DNA of 64,000 nt, taken from Chloroflexota bacterium (lineage in GTDB: Bacteria > Chloroflexota > Dehalococcoidia > Lucifugimonadales > Lucifugimonadaceae). The position numbers and the translations under genes were made by a program. The stretch's first letter is position 1; each line of letters starts with the position of its first letter. Below, piece by piece: positions 37,421-47,515 of the stretch. The stretch is taken from contig JACZRO010000001.1 of NCBI GenBank assembly GCA_022574675.1, forward strand, positions 22,111 to 86,110, given 5' to 3'. The notes under the pieces were generated by a model, which worked only from the letters and a program-made list of their open reading frames with translations, was not told the origin of the DNA and searched no databases.

Positions 37421-38344
37421 TTGGGTCAGAAAACTCACCCGATTGGGTTCCGCCTGGGCGGAGTACATCCCTGGCAGGCTAGATGGTTCGCCGATAAGCA
37501 AGCCAGTTACCGCGCGCTGGCGGTCGAGGATCAGGCCATCAGGAGCCTGATCCGAGATAAATATGAAGAGACAGGCGGCATAACGCGCGTCGAGATCGAA
37601 CGCGGCACCCAGGACCTTGTCGTCTCCGTATTCACCGCCCGCCCAGGCATCGTGATCGGTCGCGGCGGACAGCGGGTGGACGAGCTTCGTTCCGAACTGG
37701 AGCAACTCACCGGCAAGCGCGCCCGCCTGAATATCCAGGAGGTCCGTAACGCCGATATCGACGCCTATCTGGTAGCGCGGAATATCGCCGATCAACTTGA
37801 ACGGCGCGTCGCGTACCGGCGTGCGATGCGGCTCGCTGCGCAGCGGACGATGCAGGCGGGAGCGCAGGGCATCAAGATCATCGCCTCCGGCCGCCTCGGA
37901 GGCGCCGAGATCGCCCGCTCCGACAAGGCGATCGAGGGACGGGTCCCGCTGCACACCCTCCGTGCGGACATCGATTTTGCGATCGCCGAGGCGGCCACGA
38001 CTTTCGGCCGCATCGGGGTCAAGGTCTGGATTTACAAGGGCGACATTCTTCCAGAAGGCCGCGCCGGCAGGACGTTGAACGTCGCAGACGTGGTCGCCGA
38101 GCAGGAGGCCGCCGCAGCCCAGACGGCGTCCATCGGCGTCGCGGTCGCGACATCCGCCGAGGCGCCGGTGGAGACCGAGGCCGAAGCGCCAGTGTCTCCG
38201 GCCGCGCAGGAAGTGACGCCCGCTGCGGCTGAAGAAACCGTTCCCGCCACCGTCGCTTCGGAAGAGTCATCTTCCACCCCAGCCGCCGAAGAGCCGGCGT
38301 CCGAAGGCGAATCCGACACAGACACGGAAAAGTCGGAGGGCTAG
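37421..38344 (+). CDS. rpsC: 30S ribosomal protein S3 with a long acidic C-terminal tail
   Basis: TTG start, MGQKTHPIGFRLGG, then the KH domain with GIVIGRGGQRVDELR and the C-terminal domain ending near residue 222 (RAGRTLNVADVV). Residues about 225-307 form an Ala/Glu/Ser/Thr/Pro-rich acidic tail not found in model S3 (about 210-230 residues). The tail appears disordered. It is the fourth gene of the rplB-rpsS-rplV-rpsC run and ends just before rplP. Confidence 0.97.
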   Translation: MGQKTHPIGFRLGGVHPWQARWFADKQASYRALAVEDQAIRSLIRDKYEETGGITRVEIERGTQDLVVSVFTARPGIVIGRGGQRVDELRSELEQLTGKRARLNIQEVRNADIDAYLVARNIADQLERRVAYRRAMRLAAQRTMQAGAQGIKIIASGRLGGAEIARSDKAIEGRVPLHTLRADIDFAIAEAATTFGRIGVKVWIYKGDILPEGRAGRTLNVADVVAEQEAAAAQTASIGVAVATSAEAPVETEAEAPVSPAAQEVTPAAAEETVPATVASEESSSTPAAEEPASEGESDTDTEKSEG

Positions 38345-38347
38345 ACG

Positions 38348-38764
38348 ATGCTTCAGCCGAAGAGGGTCAAGTACAGAAAGCACCACCGCGGACGGATGAA
38401 CGGCTCGCCAAAAGCCGGCAGCACTCTGGAGTTTGGCGCGCTCGGGCTCAAATCCCTGGAAGCGACCTGGCTCACTTCCCGCCAGATCGAGGCGGCGCGT
38501 CGTGCCATCGTTCACAAGTTGAACCGCGGCGGCCAGGTCTGGATCCGCGTCTTCCCGGACAAATCCGTCTCCGCCCGGGCCGCCGAGACCCGCATGGGCG
38601 GCGGCAAGGGCGCAGTGGATCACTGGGTTGCCGTCGTACGCCGCGGCCGGGTGATGTTCGAGATCGGCGGCGTGCCGATCCAACTCGCACGCGAGGCGCT
38701 CGTGAGCGCCGGTCACAAGTTGCCGGTTCGGACCGTAATTGTTAACCGCGACAACCTGGTCTAA
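38348..38764 (+). CDS. rplP: 50S ribosomal protein L16
   Basis: A 138-residue L16, [17 protein letters not shown], with [39 protein letters not shown] and [15 protein letters not shown]. Three bases after the rpsC stop. Confidence 0.97.
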   Translation: MLQPKRVKYRKHHRGRMNGSPKAGSTLEFGALGLKSLEATWLTSRQIEAARRAIVHKLNRGGQVWIRVFPDKSVSARAAETRMGGGKGAVDHWVAVVRRGRVMFEIGGVPIQLAREALVSAGHKLPVRTVIVNRDNLV

Positions 38765-38776
38765 ACGGAGATACAG

Positions 38777-38983
38777 GTGAATATTGACGAAGTAAGAGGG
38801 CTGAGCCACGCCGAGCTTCTTAAAGAGCTTGCCGGACAGCAACGGGGGATGATGAATCTCCGGTTCCGCAAGGCGACGCTGCAGCTCCCGGACCCTACCG
38901 AGATCAAGAACACCCGGCGCACCATCGCCCGGATCCGGACGGTGCTGCGCGAACGCGAGATAGCTGAGGCGATTCAGAGTTGA
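38777..38983 (+). CDS. rpmC: 50S ribosomal protein L29
   Basis: A 68-residue L29 from GTG: a helical hairpin with LRFRKATLQLPDPTEIKNTR, the family's usual core. It overlaps the TTG of rpsQ by four bases. Confidence 0.95.
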   Translation: MNIDEVRGLSHAELLKELAGQQRGMMNLRFRKATLQLPDPTEIKNTRRTIARIRTVLREREIAEAIQS

Positions 38984-39309
38984 CATCCGGTCTGCAGAAA
39001 CAGAGGACGGGCACCGTCGTCAGTGACAAAATGGACAAGACCATCACGGTCGAATTCCGTTGGAGTCAGCGCGACCGGCTCATCGGGAAGTCACGCCACC
39101 GCGCGACCAAGTTCCTGGCCCACGACGAGAATAATCAGGCCCACCTCGGCGACGTTGTGCGCATCGAGGAAACACGTCCGTTGTCGCGGCGGAAGCGTTG
39201 GCGCCTGATCGAGATACTGCAGACGGGGGACGTGGCCGATTTCCAGCCATCCGAACTGCCGACCACCCTTGAGAAACCCGAAACCTCAGACTCGACGGGG
39301 ACTGCGTAA
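38980..39309 (+). CDS. rpsQ: 30S ribosomal protein S17
   Basis: A 109-residue S17 from TTG. The OB fold is seen as KQRTGTVVSDKMDKTITVEF, then LGDVVRIEETRPLSRRKRW. An extra C-terminal tail of about 20 residues (SELPTTLEKPETSDSTGTA) exceeds the usual 80-90 residues. It abuts rplN. Confidence 0.95.
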   Translation: MTSGLQKQRTGTVVSDKMDKTITVEFRWSQRDRLIGKSRHRATKFLAHDENNQAHLGDVVRIEETRPLSRRKRWRLIEILQTGDVADFQPSELPTTLEKPETSDSTGTA

Positions 39310-39678
39310 GTGATTCAGGTTCAAACGCGCCTGCGCGTCGCAGATAACTCCGGAGCCCGGGAGGTGATGTGCATTCACGTCGATGGCGGCAGTGGCCGCC
39401 GTTACGGCGGGCTCGGTGACGTGATCACCGCGGCGGTTAAAGAAGCGACCCCGGGCGGCACCGTGAAGATGCACGAGGTCGTCAAGGCGGTCATCGTCCG
39501 CGTCGCGAAGAACACGCGTCGCCCGGATGGCTCATACATAAAATTTGACGATAACGCCGTCGTCATCATCGGCGAGAATCAAAACCCCCGCGGCACCCGC
39601 ATCTTTGGTCCGGTGGCCCGGGAGCTACGCGAACGAGACTACATGCGGATCGTCTCACTGGCCCCGGAGGTGCTGTAA
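39310..39678 (+). CDS. rplN: 50S ribosomal protein L14
   Basis: A 122-residue L14 from [21 protein letters not shown], with [25 protein letters not shown] and [15 protein letters not shown]. Exact family length. Confidence 0.98.
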   Translation: MIQVQTRLRVADNSGAREVMCIHVDGGSGRRYGGLGDVITAAVKEATPGGTVKMHEVVKAVIVRVAKNTRRPDGSYIKFDDNAVVIIGENQNPRGTRIFGPVARELRERDYMRIVSLAPEVL

Positions 39679-39680
39679 AT

Positions 39681-39992
39681 ATGGCGCAGCGAATTCGGCG
39701 GGGTGACCAGGTGAAGGTGATCTCCGGCAAGGACCGGGGCAAGCAGGGCGAGGTGGCGCGCGTGTTCCTGAAGAAGGGGCTCGTCGTTGTCGAGGGCATC
39801 AACCTGGTAACGAGGCATGTGAAGCAGCGGCCGGGCATGGCGCAGGCGGGGATCATCCACCAGGAAGCGCCAATTCAGATTTCAAACGTGGAGTACGTCG
39901 ATCCGGAAACAGGCGAATCCGGCAGGGTCGGGTTCCGCATCCTTGAGGACGGCACCAAAGTAAGAGTTGTGAGAAATAAACGTGAGTCCTGA
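39681..39992 (+). CDS. rplX: 50S ribosomal protein L24
   Basis: A 103-residue L24 with the KOW motif [17 protein letters not shown] and the later [18 protein letters not shown]. It overlaps the GTG start of rplE by 11 bases. Confidence 0.97.
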   Translation: MAQRIRRGDQVKVISGKDRGKQGEVARVFLKKGLVVVEGINLVTRHVKQRPGMAQAGIIHQEAPIQISNVEYVDPETGESGRVGFRILEDGTKVRVVRNKRES

Positions 39993-40563
39993 AACCGCCG
40001 TGGCAGTAGAGCCCCGGCTCAAAACCTTGTATCGAGATGAGGTCACGCCCGGTTTGCTGCGTGAGTTCGGTTACACGAATCCGATGCAGGTGCCAAAGCC
40101 AACCAAGATCGTCTTGAACATCGGCATCGGCGAGGCGATAGACAACCGCAACGCGCTCGACGCCGCCCTCGGGGACCTGACCACCATCGCCGGCCAGCGG
40201 CCGATTATTCAGCGTGCCCGGAAATCGATCTCCAACTTCAAGCTCCGCGAGGGGATGCAGGTCGGCATCACGGTTACGCTGCGAGCGCAACGCATGTGGG
40301 ACTTCCTGGACCGTCTCGTCAACCTGACGTTGCCCCGTGTACGTGACTTCCACGGCATCTCGAGACGGTCGTTCGACGGACGCGGCAACTACTCACTCGG
40401 CATCGTCGAACAGATCGTGTTTCCGGAGATCGACTACAATCTAATCGACCGGCTGCGCGGCCTCCAGGTCAACATCGTGACCTCCGCGAAAACGGACGAG
40501 GAGGGTCGTCGGCTGCTTGAGCTTCTCGGCATGCCCTTCGAACGTATTGAAGACGCCGCGTAG
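39982..40563 (+). CDS. rplE: 50S ribosomal protein L5
   Basis: A 193-residue L5, GTG start. Motifs: [40 protein letters not shown] and [19 protein letters not shown] 5S rRNA-binding protein. Translational coupling with rplX is likely from the overlap. Confidence 0.97.
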   Translation: MSPETAVAVEPRLKTLYRDEVTPGLLREFGYTNPMQVPKPTKIVLNIGIGEAIDNRNALDAALGDLTTIAGQRPIIQRARKSISNFKLREGMQVGITVTLRAQRMWDFLDRLVNLTLPRVRDFHGISRRSFDGRGNYSLGIVEQIVFPEIDYNLIDRLRGLQVNIVTSAKTDEEGRRLLELLGMPFERIEDAA

Positions 40564-40590
40564 CTCTTTCTGTTTATCAGGGAATTCCAT

Positions 40591-40800
40591 TTGGCCAAGA
40601 AGACAAAAGTAGAGAAGTGGAAGCGCCAGAAGCGCGAACTGGCCGCGGGCACGATGAAGTACCCCGTCCAGTTCCACAACCGGTGCGAACGTTGCGGTCG
40701 CCCGCGGGGCTACATCCGATTCGTGGGCATGTGCCGCATCTGCTTCCGCTCACTGGCCCTCAGAGGGGAGCTGCCGGGCATCCGGAAAGCGAGCCTCTAG
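40591..40800 (+). CDS. rpsN: 30S ribosomal protein S14, zinc-binding type
   Basis: A 69-residue short S14 from TTG, with zinc ligands Cys32, Cys35, Cys48 and Cys51 ([10 protein letters not shown] and [10 protein letters not shown]). This is the zinc form (type Z), about 60 residues in most bacteria; here it has a slightly longer N-terminus. The TTG is in a typical place after rplE. Confidence 0.96.
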   Translation: MAKKTKVEKWKRQKRELAAGTMKYPVQFHNRCERCGRPRGYIRFVGMCRICFRSLALRGELPGIRKASL

Positions 40801-40922
40801 AGCCATGCCCGCCCCGCCACGTGGCGGCCGACGGTAATTGCCGGAAGGTGCCCCGGAGAGGACCTTAGGAAGGATCCCCCGGATAGCAAACCACCGGCGC
40901 AGTCAGTAACAGGAACAATGAA

Positions 40923-41327
40923 GTGCCCGTCACCGACCCGATATCCGACATGTTGACCCGGGTTCGCAACGCGATCCAGGTCAGACATGACACCGTTCTC
41001 GTCCCCGCTTCCAAGTCGAAGCGGTCACTCGCACGTTTATTGCAGCGCGAGGGCTTCATCTCCTCGGTGGAAATCGAGGAGGCGGAGGACAAGAAACAGC
41101 CGATGATGAAACTGGGCCTCAAGTATTACGAGGACGACACCCCCGTCATCAGCGGACTCAAGCGCGTCAGCAAGCCCGGCCTCCGGGTGTACGTCGGCCG
41201 ACGGGAGATTCCCCGCTACTACGGCGGACTCGGCGTGTCTTTCCTTTCAACGTCCGCCGGTGTGATGACGGGCCGCGAAGCATGGCGGCGCGGTATCGGC
41301 GGTGAGCTCTTGTTCTACGTCTGGTAG
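40923..41327 (+). CDS. rpsH: 30S ribosomal protein S8
   Basis: A 134-residue S8 from GTG: TDPISDMLTRVRNAIQVRHD, SGLKRVSKPGLRVYVG and the C-terminal LSTSAGVMTGREAWRRGIGG. The 122-bp spacer before it is larger than in most of this operon; AGGAAC lies upstream of the GTG. Confidence 0.97.
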   Translation: MPVTDPISDMLTRVRNAIQVRHDTVLVPASKSKRSLARLLQREGFISSVEIEEAEDKKQPMMKLGLKYYEDDTPVISGLKRVSKPGLRVYVGRREIPRYYGGLGVSFLSTSAGVMTGREAWRRGIGGELLFYVW

Positions 41328-41345
41328 CGGCGGGAGTACGTAACG

Positions 41346-41891
41346 ATGAGCAGAATCGGCTATTCCCCTATCCAGGTGCCGGCCGGCGTCGACGTCAAGA
41401 TCGACGGCGTGGCGGTCACGGTCAAAGGAAAGAACGGCGAACTCAACGCCGAGTTTCACCGCGACATGACGATCGCACTTAAAGACAACGTCCTCAGGGT
41501 GACCCGTCCCTCGGACGAACAACAGCACCGCGCACTGCACGGTCTGACGCGCTCGCTCCTGAACAACATGGTCATAGGCGTGTCGGACGGATTTGAGCGT
41601 GCCCTGGAACTGGTCGGGACCGGTTACCGGGTTCAGCAGAACGGCAAGGGCCTTACTTTCCAGCTTGGATTCAGCCACCCGGTCGAAATCCAACCCCTGG
41701 AAGGCGTCACGTTGGAAGCAGACGGCCAGACCCGCGTCGTCGTAAAGGGCGCCGACAAACAGGCGGTCGGCCACCAGGCGGCGGTAATCCGCAAGCTCCG
41801 GCCACCGAATGCCTATACCGGCAAAGGTGTGCGTTACTCGGGGGAACAGATCCGCCTCAAGCCCGGCAAAAGTGCCGCCAGGGCGGAATAA
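41346..41891 (+). CDS. rplF: 50S ribosomal protein L6
   Basis: A 181-residue L6: [20 protein letters not shown], then [20 protein letters not shown] and [16 protein letters not shown]. Standard length. Confidence 0.97.
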   Translation: MSRIGYSPIQVPAGVDVKIDGVAVTVKGKNGELNAEFHRDMTIALKDNVLRVTRPSDEQQHRALHGLTRSLLNNMVIGVSDGFERALELVGTGYRVQQNGKGLTFQLGFSHPVEIQPLEGVTLEADGQTRVVVKGADKQAVGHQAAVIRKLRPPNAYTGKGVRYSGEQIRLKPGKSAARAE

Positions 41892-41896
41892 TCAAG

Positions 41897-42265
41897 ATGT
41901 CAAACAAGAGGTTCCACCAGTCAAGGCGTGAGATGCGCCACCGCCGGCTGCGCAAGAAGATGTCCGGCACGCCAGAGCGGCCGCGGCTTGCTGTATTTCG
42001 CAGCAACCACCACATCTATGCGCAGGTGATCGACGACGCGGCCGGGCACACGCTGGTCGCGGCGTCCACGCTCGATCCGGATCTCAAGGACCAGTTGCCC
42101 ACCAGCGGCAAGATCGGCAGCGCGACAGCGGTCGGCGCGTCGATAGCGAAAAAGGCGAAGGACGCCGGAGTCGAGCGCGTAGTGTTCGACCGCGGCGGCT
42201 ACGCGTACCACGGCCGTGTGAAAGCGCTCGCCGAGGCGGCGCGCGAAGTGGGTCTGGAGTTTTAG
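41897..42265 (+). CDS. rplR: 50S ribosomal protein L18
   Basis: A 122-residue L18: [32 protein letters not shown] and the C-terminal [21 protein letters not shown] 5S rRNA-binding protein. The following rpsE begins immediately. Confidence 0.97.
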   Translation: MSNKRFHQSRREMRHRRLRKKMSGTPERPRLAVFRSNHHIYAQVIDDAAGHTLVAASTLDPDLKDQLPTSGKIGSATAVGASIAKKAKDAGVERVVFDRGGYAYHGRVKALAEAAREVGLEF

Positions 42266-42934
42266 ATGACTCAACAGAGAAGGACGGGTGGACCGCCCGG
42301 GGCCCGTGGTGATCGCGGCCGAGGACCCGGTGATCGCGGCCGGGGACCCGGGGATCGCGGCCGAGGCCGCGGCCCACGGCGCGACCGGCCACAGGAGCGA
42401 GAAGACTCAGGCCTTGAAGAGCGCGTCATCAAGATTCGCCGCGTCTCCAAGGTCGTGAAGGGCGGTCGCCACCTGAGCTTCAACGCGCTCGTGGTGGTCG
42501 GCGATGGTGAAGGCAAGGTTGGGATGAGCCTGGGCAAAGCCAAGGCCGTCCCGGACGCAGTCCGCAAGGGAACCGCCGGCGCTCGACGCGAGATGAAAGC
42601 CGTGGTGCTGGCGGGGACGACGCTGCCGCACGAAATCCAGGCCAAATTTGGCGGCGCCAAGGTGCTGCTCAGGCCGGCGTCGCCGGGCACCGGCATCATC
42701 GCCGGGGGCGGCGTACGCGCCGTTATGGAAGTGGTAGGGGTCAAGGACGTGCTGTCCAAGACGTTCGGCTCCAGCAACACGCTCAACATCGTGCGAGCCA
42801 CATTGCTCGCGCTCAGCCTGCTGCGCGACCCGAAGACCGAGGTCGCCCGTCGGATGGGCGTCACCATTCCCGCCAGCGTTCCGCAGCCCGACCCGGTCGC
42901 AGTCGCGGTCGCGTCGGCGGCGACCGAAGGGTAG
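42266..42934 (+). CDS. rpsE: 30S ribosomal protein S5 with an Arg-Gly-rich N-terminal extension
   Basis: A 222-residue S5. The core starts at about residue 50 with [20 protein letters not shown], followed by [20 protein letters not shown] and [19 protein letters not shown], the usual RNA-binding and ribosomal fidelity regions. Residues 5-45 are a tandem GDRGRGP repeat (three copies) absent from model S5 (about 165 residues). The DNA of the repeat (42305-42370) is itself tandemly repeated. It may bind RNA nonspecifically. Confidence 0.96.
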   Translation: MTQQRRTGGPPGARGDRGRGPGDRGRGPGDRGRGRGPRRDRPQEREDSGLEERVIKIRRVSKVVKGGRHLSFNALVVVGDGEGKVGMSLGKAKAVPDAVRKGTAGARREMKAVVLAGTTLPHEIQAKFGGAKVLLRPASPGTGIIAGGGVRAVMEVVGVKDVLSKTFGSSNTLNIVRATLLALSLLRDPKTEVARRMGVTIPASVPQPDPVAVAVASAATEG

Positions 42935-42939
42935 GGCCC

Positions 42940-43122
42940 ATGGCGGACTTACGCATCACGCAGATCAAAAGCAAGATCGGCTGCCCGGAGGACCAGAAGG
43001 CGACGTTACGATCGCTCGGGCTCCGCAAGATCCGGCAGCAGGTCATCCGGCCCGACAATCCCGCCGTACGCGGGATGGTCCACAAGATCCGGCATCTCAT
43101 CACGGTGGAAGAAGTCGAGTAG
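42940..43122 (+). CDS. rpmD: 50S ribosomal protein L30
   Basis: A 60-residue L30, [20 protein letters not shown] then [20 protein letters not shown] and the family ending. Five bases after rpsE. Confidence 0.96.
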   Translation: MADLRITQIKSKIGCPEDQKATLRSLGLRKIRQQVIRPDNPAVRGMVHKIRHLITVEEVE

Positions 43123-43165
43123 AAACTCACTTCACGATTCAGACGATTGCAGGTAATTTAGGCAA

Positions 43166-43606
43166 ATGGGACTACATGACCTCAAGCCCGCGCCCGGTTC
43201 GGTCCGCCCCCGGCGCCGCGTCGGACGGGGCGACGGAAGCGGACGCGGCACTTACTCCGGCCGCGGCTCCGGCGGCCAAAAGCAGCAGACGAGCATAAAG
43301 CCGTTCTTCGAGGGCGGTCAGCTGCCGCTGGTGAAGCGCCTGCCGTACATGAGGGGCTTCAACAACAAATGGCGAACCGAGTACGTCCCGGTCAACGTGT
43401 CGCGCCTCGACAGGTTCGGGGACAACGCGGAGGTCGGCCCCGCGGAACTCTCATCTGCCGGCATCGTCACAAAGCCCGGCGTGAAGATCAAGATCCTAGG
43501 TGATGGTGAGATAGCCACACCACTCAAGGTAAGCGCGCACGGGTTCAGCAAGTCTGCACGGACGAAGATCGAAGCGGCCGGCGGCAGCGTAGTCGTAATC
43601 GAGTAG
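43166..43606 (+). CDS. rplO: 50S ribosomal protein L15
   Basis: A 146-residue L15: MGLHDLKPAPGSVRPRRRVG, then RGSGGQKQQTSIKPFFEGGQ, RLPYMRGFNNKW and the C-terminal AHGFSKSARTKIEAAGGSVV. A typical Gly/Arg-rich N-terminus. Confidence 0.97.
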   Translation: MGLHDLKPAPGSVRPRRRVGRGDGSGRGTYSGRGSGGQKQQTSIKPFFEGGQLPLVKRLPYMRGFNNKWRTEYVPVNVSRLDRFGDNAEVGPAELSSAGIVTKPGVKIKILGDGEIATPLKVSAHGFSKSARTKIEAAGGSVVVIE

Positions 43607-43660
43607 CCGCCGCTTACGCCCTGGATATTGTCAGGGCCCGGGGTAAAAAAAGGTACTTCG

Positions 43661-45031
43661 TTGATCAGAGAGGCGCAGGCACAGCGAACGGAATCCAATC
43701 GTCCCGCCTTACTTCAGGCGGTGATCGATTCGATGCGGATACCGGACCTCCGGTTCCGCATTCTGTTCACGTTAGCGATCCTGGTGATATTCCGGTTCAC
43801 GGCGCACCTTCCGGTGCCGGGTGTGGACCGTGACGCGCTGGCGGCGGCGTTCGAGGCCAGTCCGCTGCTCGGCTTCCTGGACCTGTTCAGCGGCGGCGCG
43901 CTGAGGAACCTCAGCGTAGCCGCGCTCGGCGTCTACCCGTACATCACGGCGTCCATCATCATCCAGATTATGACGCCGCTCATTCCGTCGCTGAAAGAAC
44001 TGGCGGCGGAGGGTCAATACGGGCGCCAGAAGATCAACCAGCTGACGCATTACCTGACGGTTCCGATCGCCATCCTGCAGGGTTATGGCCAACTGAACCT
44101 GCTGCAGAGCGGCGGGCTGGCCGGGTTCCAGGGCGGAGCCATCAGCGGGATCGGCCTTGGTAGCGGCGAACTGCTCGGGACTCTTGCCATCCTGTCCGCC
44201 TTCGTCGCCGGCACGATGTTCTTAGTGTGGCTGGGCGAGTTAATCACTGAAAAGGGGATCGGCAACGGCATATCGCTGATCATCTTCGCCGGTATCGTGT
44301 CGACGTTGCCGCAGATCATCGGACAGGGCGCGCTCATCAGGGACCAGGGATTCCAGTTGCTGTTACTCGGGGGCATCACGCTGGCGATGGTCTATTTCAT
44401 CGTCATCTTCAATGAAGCGCAGCGCAGGGTTCCTGTGCAGTACGGCCGCAACATATTCCGCGGCGGCCGGATGTACCGGCAGGCCGGCGCGACTCATATA
44501 CCGTTACGCGTCAACTCCGCGGGCATGATCCCGCTGATATTCGCGTTCTCGATCTTAATCCTGCCACCGACCCTGGCCAGCTACTTCGCCGATCCGGCCA
44601 GCGATGGAATCGTCGCGAGCATTTCGACGTTTTTCACCACCGCGATGAGCCCGACGAGCCTGTTCTACTGGATATTCGTGTTCGTCCTGGTGGTGGTGTT
44701 CACGTTCTTTTATGCGTTAGTCACGTTCAATCAACAGAACCTGGCGGAAAACCTGCAGAAAAACGGCGGATTCGTGCCCGGGATCAGGCCCGGCAAACCG
44801 ACGCACGAGTATCTGATGCGCGTGATCTTCCGGATCACCTGGGGCGGCGCGCTGTTCCTCGGGTTCATAGCGATAATGCCGTATCTGGCGGGCCAGATCA
44901 CTACCGTGTCCGCTTCTACGAGCATCGTGAGCGCGACCAGTCTCTTGATCATGGTCGGAGTGGCGCTCGACACGATGCGGCAACTTGAAGCCCAGTTGTT
45001 GATGCGTAACTACGAAGGCTTCATCCGTTAG
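43661..45031 (+). CDS. secY: Preprotein translocase subunit SecY
   Basis: A 456-residue, ten-helix channel protein of the Sec translocon in the inner membrane. The start MRIPDLRFRILFTLAILVIF region and the plug-side VPGVDRDALAAAF are seen; GLGSGELLGT, NGISLIIFAGIVS, VPVQYGRNIFRGG and the final GVALDTMRQLEAQLLMRNYE are typical. TTG at 43661 is preferred because AAAAGG lies seven bases upstream; the frame from 43628 has no ribosome-binding site. Confidence 0.97.
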   Translation: MIREAQAQRTESNRPALLQAVIDSMRIPDLRFRILFTLAILVIFRFTAHLPVPGVDRDALAAAFEASPLLGFLDLFSGGALRNLSVAALGVYPYITASIIIQIMTPLIPSLKELAAEGQYGRQKINQLTHYLTVPIAILQGYGQLNLLQSGGLAGFQGGAISGIGLGSGELLGTLAILSAFVAGTMFLVWLGELITEKGIGNGISLIIFAGIVSTLPQIIGQGALIRDQGFQLLLLGGITLAMVYFIVIFNEAQRRVPVQYGRNIFRGGRMYRQAGATHIPLRVNSAGMIPLIFAFSILILPPTLASYFADPASDGIVASISTFFTTAMSPTSLFYWIFVFVLVVVFTFFYALVTFNQQNLAENLQKNGGFVPGIRPGKPTHEYLMRVIFRITWGGALFLGFIAIMPYLAGQITTVSASTSIVSATSLLIMVGVALDTMRQLEAQLLMRNYEGFIR

Positions 45032-45063
45032 CCTGGTCCGGCCGGTCGGAGGCGCCCACGCTT

Positions 45064-45702
45064 TTGCTCATCGTATTTCTTGGCGCGCCCGGCGCAGGCA
45101 AGGGCACCCAGGCCAAGGCGCTCGCAGAAAAGAAGAACCTGACCCACCTCGCGACAGGAGACATGCTCCGTGCGGAAGTTGCGGCCGGGACTGAGCTGGG
45201 CCTGATGGCCCGGGCGTTCATGGACCGCGGCGACCTGGTGCCGGACGATGTGATGATCGGAATGATCAAGGGTCGCCTCAAGACCCCCGTCTCGGGCGGG
45301 ATCCTGCTTGACGGGTTCCCGCGCACCGTGGCGCAAGCGCGGGCACTGGATGAGGCCCTTGACGCCGCGGGTACCGGCGTTGACCGGGCGATCTTCTTCG
45401 AGGTGCCCACAGAGGAACTTGTGCGCCGGCTTGCCGGCCGAGCCACCTGCTCCGGATGCCAGCGCGCTTACCATGACACGTTCCACCCACCGCGTAATGC
45501 CGACGAGTGCGACGATTGTGGAGCGAAGCTCGTCCGGCGGGAAGACGACCGGCCGGAAGCCGTGCGAAACCGGCTCGATGTGTACAGGACGCAGACAACT
45601 CCCGTCCTGGATCATTACCGGGCCGCCGGCAAGCTCGTGGAGATCGACGGAGGGCAGGCGATCGATGCCGTACAGGAAGAACTTATCGCGGCGGTGGAGT
45701 AG
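45064..45702 (+). CDS. adk: Adenylate kinase, zinc-lid form
   Basis: A 212-residue enzyme interconverting ATP, AMP and ADP in the cytosol. The P-loop is GAPGAGKGT (residues 7-15), the AMP-binding DGFPRT follows, and the lid domain carries Cys129, Cys132, Cys149 and Cys152, which bind zinc in Gram-positive-type kinases. TTG start. Follows secY, the common spc-operon order. Confidence 0.97.
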   Translation: MLIVFLGAPGAGKGTQAKALAEKKNLTHLATGDMLRAEVAAGTELGLMARAFMDRGDLVPDDVMIGMIKGRLKTPVSGGILLDGFPRTVAQARALDEALDAAGTGVDRAIFFEVPTEELVRRLAGRATCSGCQRAYHDTFHPPRNADECDDCGAKLVRREDDRPEAVRNRLDVYRTQTTPVLDHYRAAGKLVEIDGGQAIDAVQEELIAAVE

Positions 45703-45792
45703 CCCGCCACGTGCGGCGGATTCCAGCTTCAGCTATACTCTTCGGGAGCATTCTTGAACCTCAACTCAACACTCGGCTCAGGATCGGATCCA

Positions 45793-46566
45793 ATGTTTCG
45801 GGTGCCGACGATTAAGTCCGCCCGGGAGTTGATTTCGATGCGCGCTGCCGGGCGCGTTGTCGCGGAGGTGATAGAGCGGCTCAAAGAAGTCCTCGAACCG
45901 GGAGTGACCACGGGCTACCTGGACCGGGAAGCCCGGAAGGTGATCTCAAAACGGGGCGCCGAACCGTCGTTCCTCGGATATACGCCGATCCCGGGGGCGA
46001 TTCCGTTCCCGGGTGTGATCTGCACATCCCTGAACGAAGAGATCGTCCACGGCATTCCGGGCGACCGGGTAATCCAGGACGGTGACCTGGTGAAGTTGGA
46101 CGTCGGCGCAATCGTCGATGGCTTTCACGGTGACTCGGCGGTCACGCTGATCGCCGGCGATGGGGATAAGACGGAACGGGAACTCGTCGAGGTCACTCGG
46201 CGTGCACTGGAACAGGGCATTCTGGCCGCGAGATCCGGGGCCAGGGTGGGCGACATCTCCGCCACAGTGGAGGGTTTTGTAAGGCCGCGAGGCTACGAAC
46301 TGGTCAGGGAGTACACCGGACACGGAATCGGCCGGCGGTTGCATGAAGCGCCGCAGATCCCGAACGTGGGCGTCGGCGGCCAGGGTCCACAGCTCCGCGT
46401 CGGGATGGTTATCTGTATCGAGCCGATGGTCAATATCGGCACATGGAGGACCGAGGTCCTCGACAACGACTGGACGGTCGTGACGGCGGACCGGAAGCTC
46501 TCAGCACATTTCGAACACACCCTTGCGATCACACCCGACGGCCCTGAGATTTTGACGGCCCTTTAG
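45793..46566 (+). CDS. map: Methionine aminopeptidase, type I
   Basis: A 257-residue metalloprotease that removes the N-terminal Met of nascent proteins. Conserved segments: [58 protein letters not shown] (metal Asp pair), [17 protein letters not shown] (His) and the C-terminal [17 protein letters not shown] at 45754 would extend it by 13 residues without family similarity. Confidence 0.95.
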   Translation: MFRVPTIKSARELISMRAAGRVVAEVIERLKEVLEPGVTTGYLDREARKVISKRGAEPSFLGYTPIPGAIPFPGVICTSLNEEIVHGIPGDRVIQDGDLVKLDVGAIVDGFHGDSAVTLIAGDGDKTERELVEVTRRALEQGILAARSGARVGDISATVEGFVRPRGYELVREYTGHGIGRRLHEAPQIPNVGVGGQGPQLRVGMVICIEPMVNIGTWRTEVLDNDWTVVTADRKLSAHFEHTLAITPDGPEILTAL

Positions 46567-46591
46567 CGGATTGGCCGGAAACGGAGAGAAT

Positions 46592-46810
46592 TTGGCGAAG
46601 AAGGAAGGTATCGAGGTAGAGGGGACGGTCATGGAAGCGCTCCCCAACGCGAATTTCCGCGTGGAGCTGCCGACAGGACACAAGGTACTGGCTCACGCGT
46701 CCGGAAAGATCCGGTTGAACTTCATCCGGGTACTCCCGGGCGACAAGGTGCTGGTGGAACTTTCCCCTTACGACCTCACTCGTGGCCGGATCACCTACCG
46801 ATTCAAGTAG
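46592..46810 (+). CDS. infA: Translation initiation factor IF-1
   Basis: A 72-residue OB-fold factor: [20 protein letters not shown], then [20 protein letters not shown] and [19 protein letters not shown]. The TTG at 46592 has GGAGAG just upstream and gives the exact family length; a TTG seven codons earlier (46571) is less likely. Confidence 0.96.
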   Translation: MAKKEGIEVEGTVMEALPNANFRVELPTGHKVLAHASGKIRLNFIRVLPGDKVLVELSPYDLTRGRITYRFK

Positions 46811-46859
46811 ACCGGCCGGCGTGTAGTCGTCCGGGGTCGTCCAGGTCAGGTTTATAGAA

Positions 46860-46973
46860 ATGAAAGTAAGAGCATCCGTGAAGCGACGGTGCGCCAATTG
46901 CAAGGTGATCCGACGCAAAGGAACGGTACGTGTGCTGTGCAGTAACGGGCGGCACAAGCAACGCCAGGGCTAG
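46860..46973 (+). CDS. rpmJ: 50S ribosomal protein L36
   Basis: A 37-residue protein read from ATG 46860: starts [15 protein letters not shown] and ends HKQRQG. The zinc ligands Cys11, Cys14, Cys27 and His32 are all present, the C+ form. It lies between infA and rpsM, its usual place. Confidence 0.97.
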   Translation: MKVRASVKRRCANCKVIRRKGTVRVLCSNGRHKQRQG

Positions 46974-47026
46974 TCTCATTCGCGGCCGGCATTTCCGCCG
47001 GTGGGCTTTGATTTAAGGAACCTCAC

Positions 47027-47407
47027 ATGGCTCTCGTCGCCGGAGTGAACATACCGGACAACAAGCGGGTAGAGATCGCGCTGCAGACTGTTTACGGCGT
47101 AGGTCCTTCCGTGGCCAAGCGCGTGATCGAAGATTCCGCCCTTCCCGGCAATCCGCGTGTCCGTGAGCTCAGCGAGGAAGAGTTGAACCGCCTTCGCGGC
47201 GCTCTCGACCGTAGCGGAGCAATTATCGAAGGAGACCTCCGGCGAGAGGTCCAGATGAACGTCCGCCGGTTGATCGATATCGGGAGTTACCGCGGTCTGC
47301 GCCATCGGCGCGGCCTGCCGGTGCGGGGACAGCGCACGAAAACCAACGCCAGGACCAAGCGCGGTCGCCGGCGAGCAATTGCCAACAGGAAGAAAGTCAC
47401 CCATTAG
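47027..47407 (+). CDS. rpsM: 30S ribosomal protein S13
   Basis: A 126-residue S13: ALVAGVNIPDNKRVEIALQT, then YGVGPSVAKRVIE, EGDLRREVQMNVRRLIDIGS and YRGLRHRRGLPVRGQRTKTN. Standard length and C-terminal basic tail. Confidence 0.98.
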   Translation: MALVAGVNIPDNKRVEIALQTVYGVGPSVAKRVIEDSALPGNPRVRELSEEELNRLRGALDRSGAIIEGDLRREVQMNVRRLIDIGSYRGLRHRRGLPVRGQRTKTNARTKRGRRRAIANRKKVTH

Positions 47408-47515
47408 GCCATCCGTCGTAGGCCGGTCCGCAGGGGCCGGGAGTCGGGAACGCAGTCACGGACGTGACGGCAATGCCGGCCATTCGTCCGCCCGGAGGCG
47501 GTACTAAAGTAAAGA

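Noticed and set aside
45733-45738. TATACT before map as a promoter
   Set aside because: No matching -35 box, and the gene lies inside the operon.
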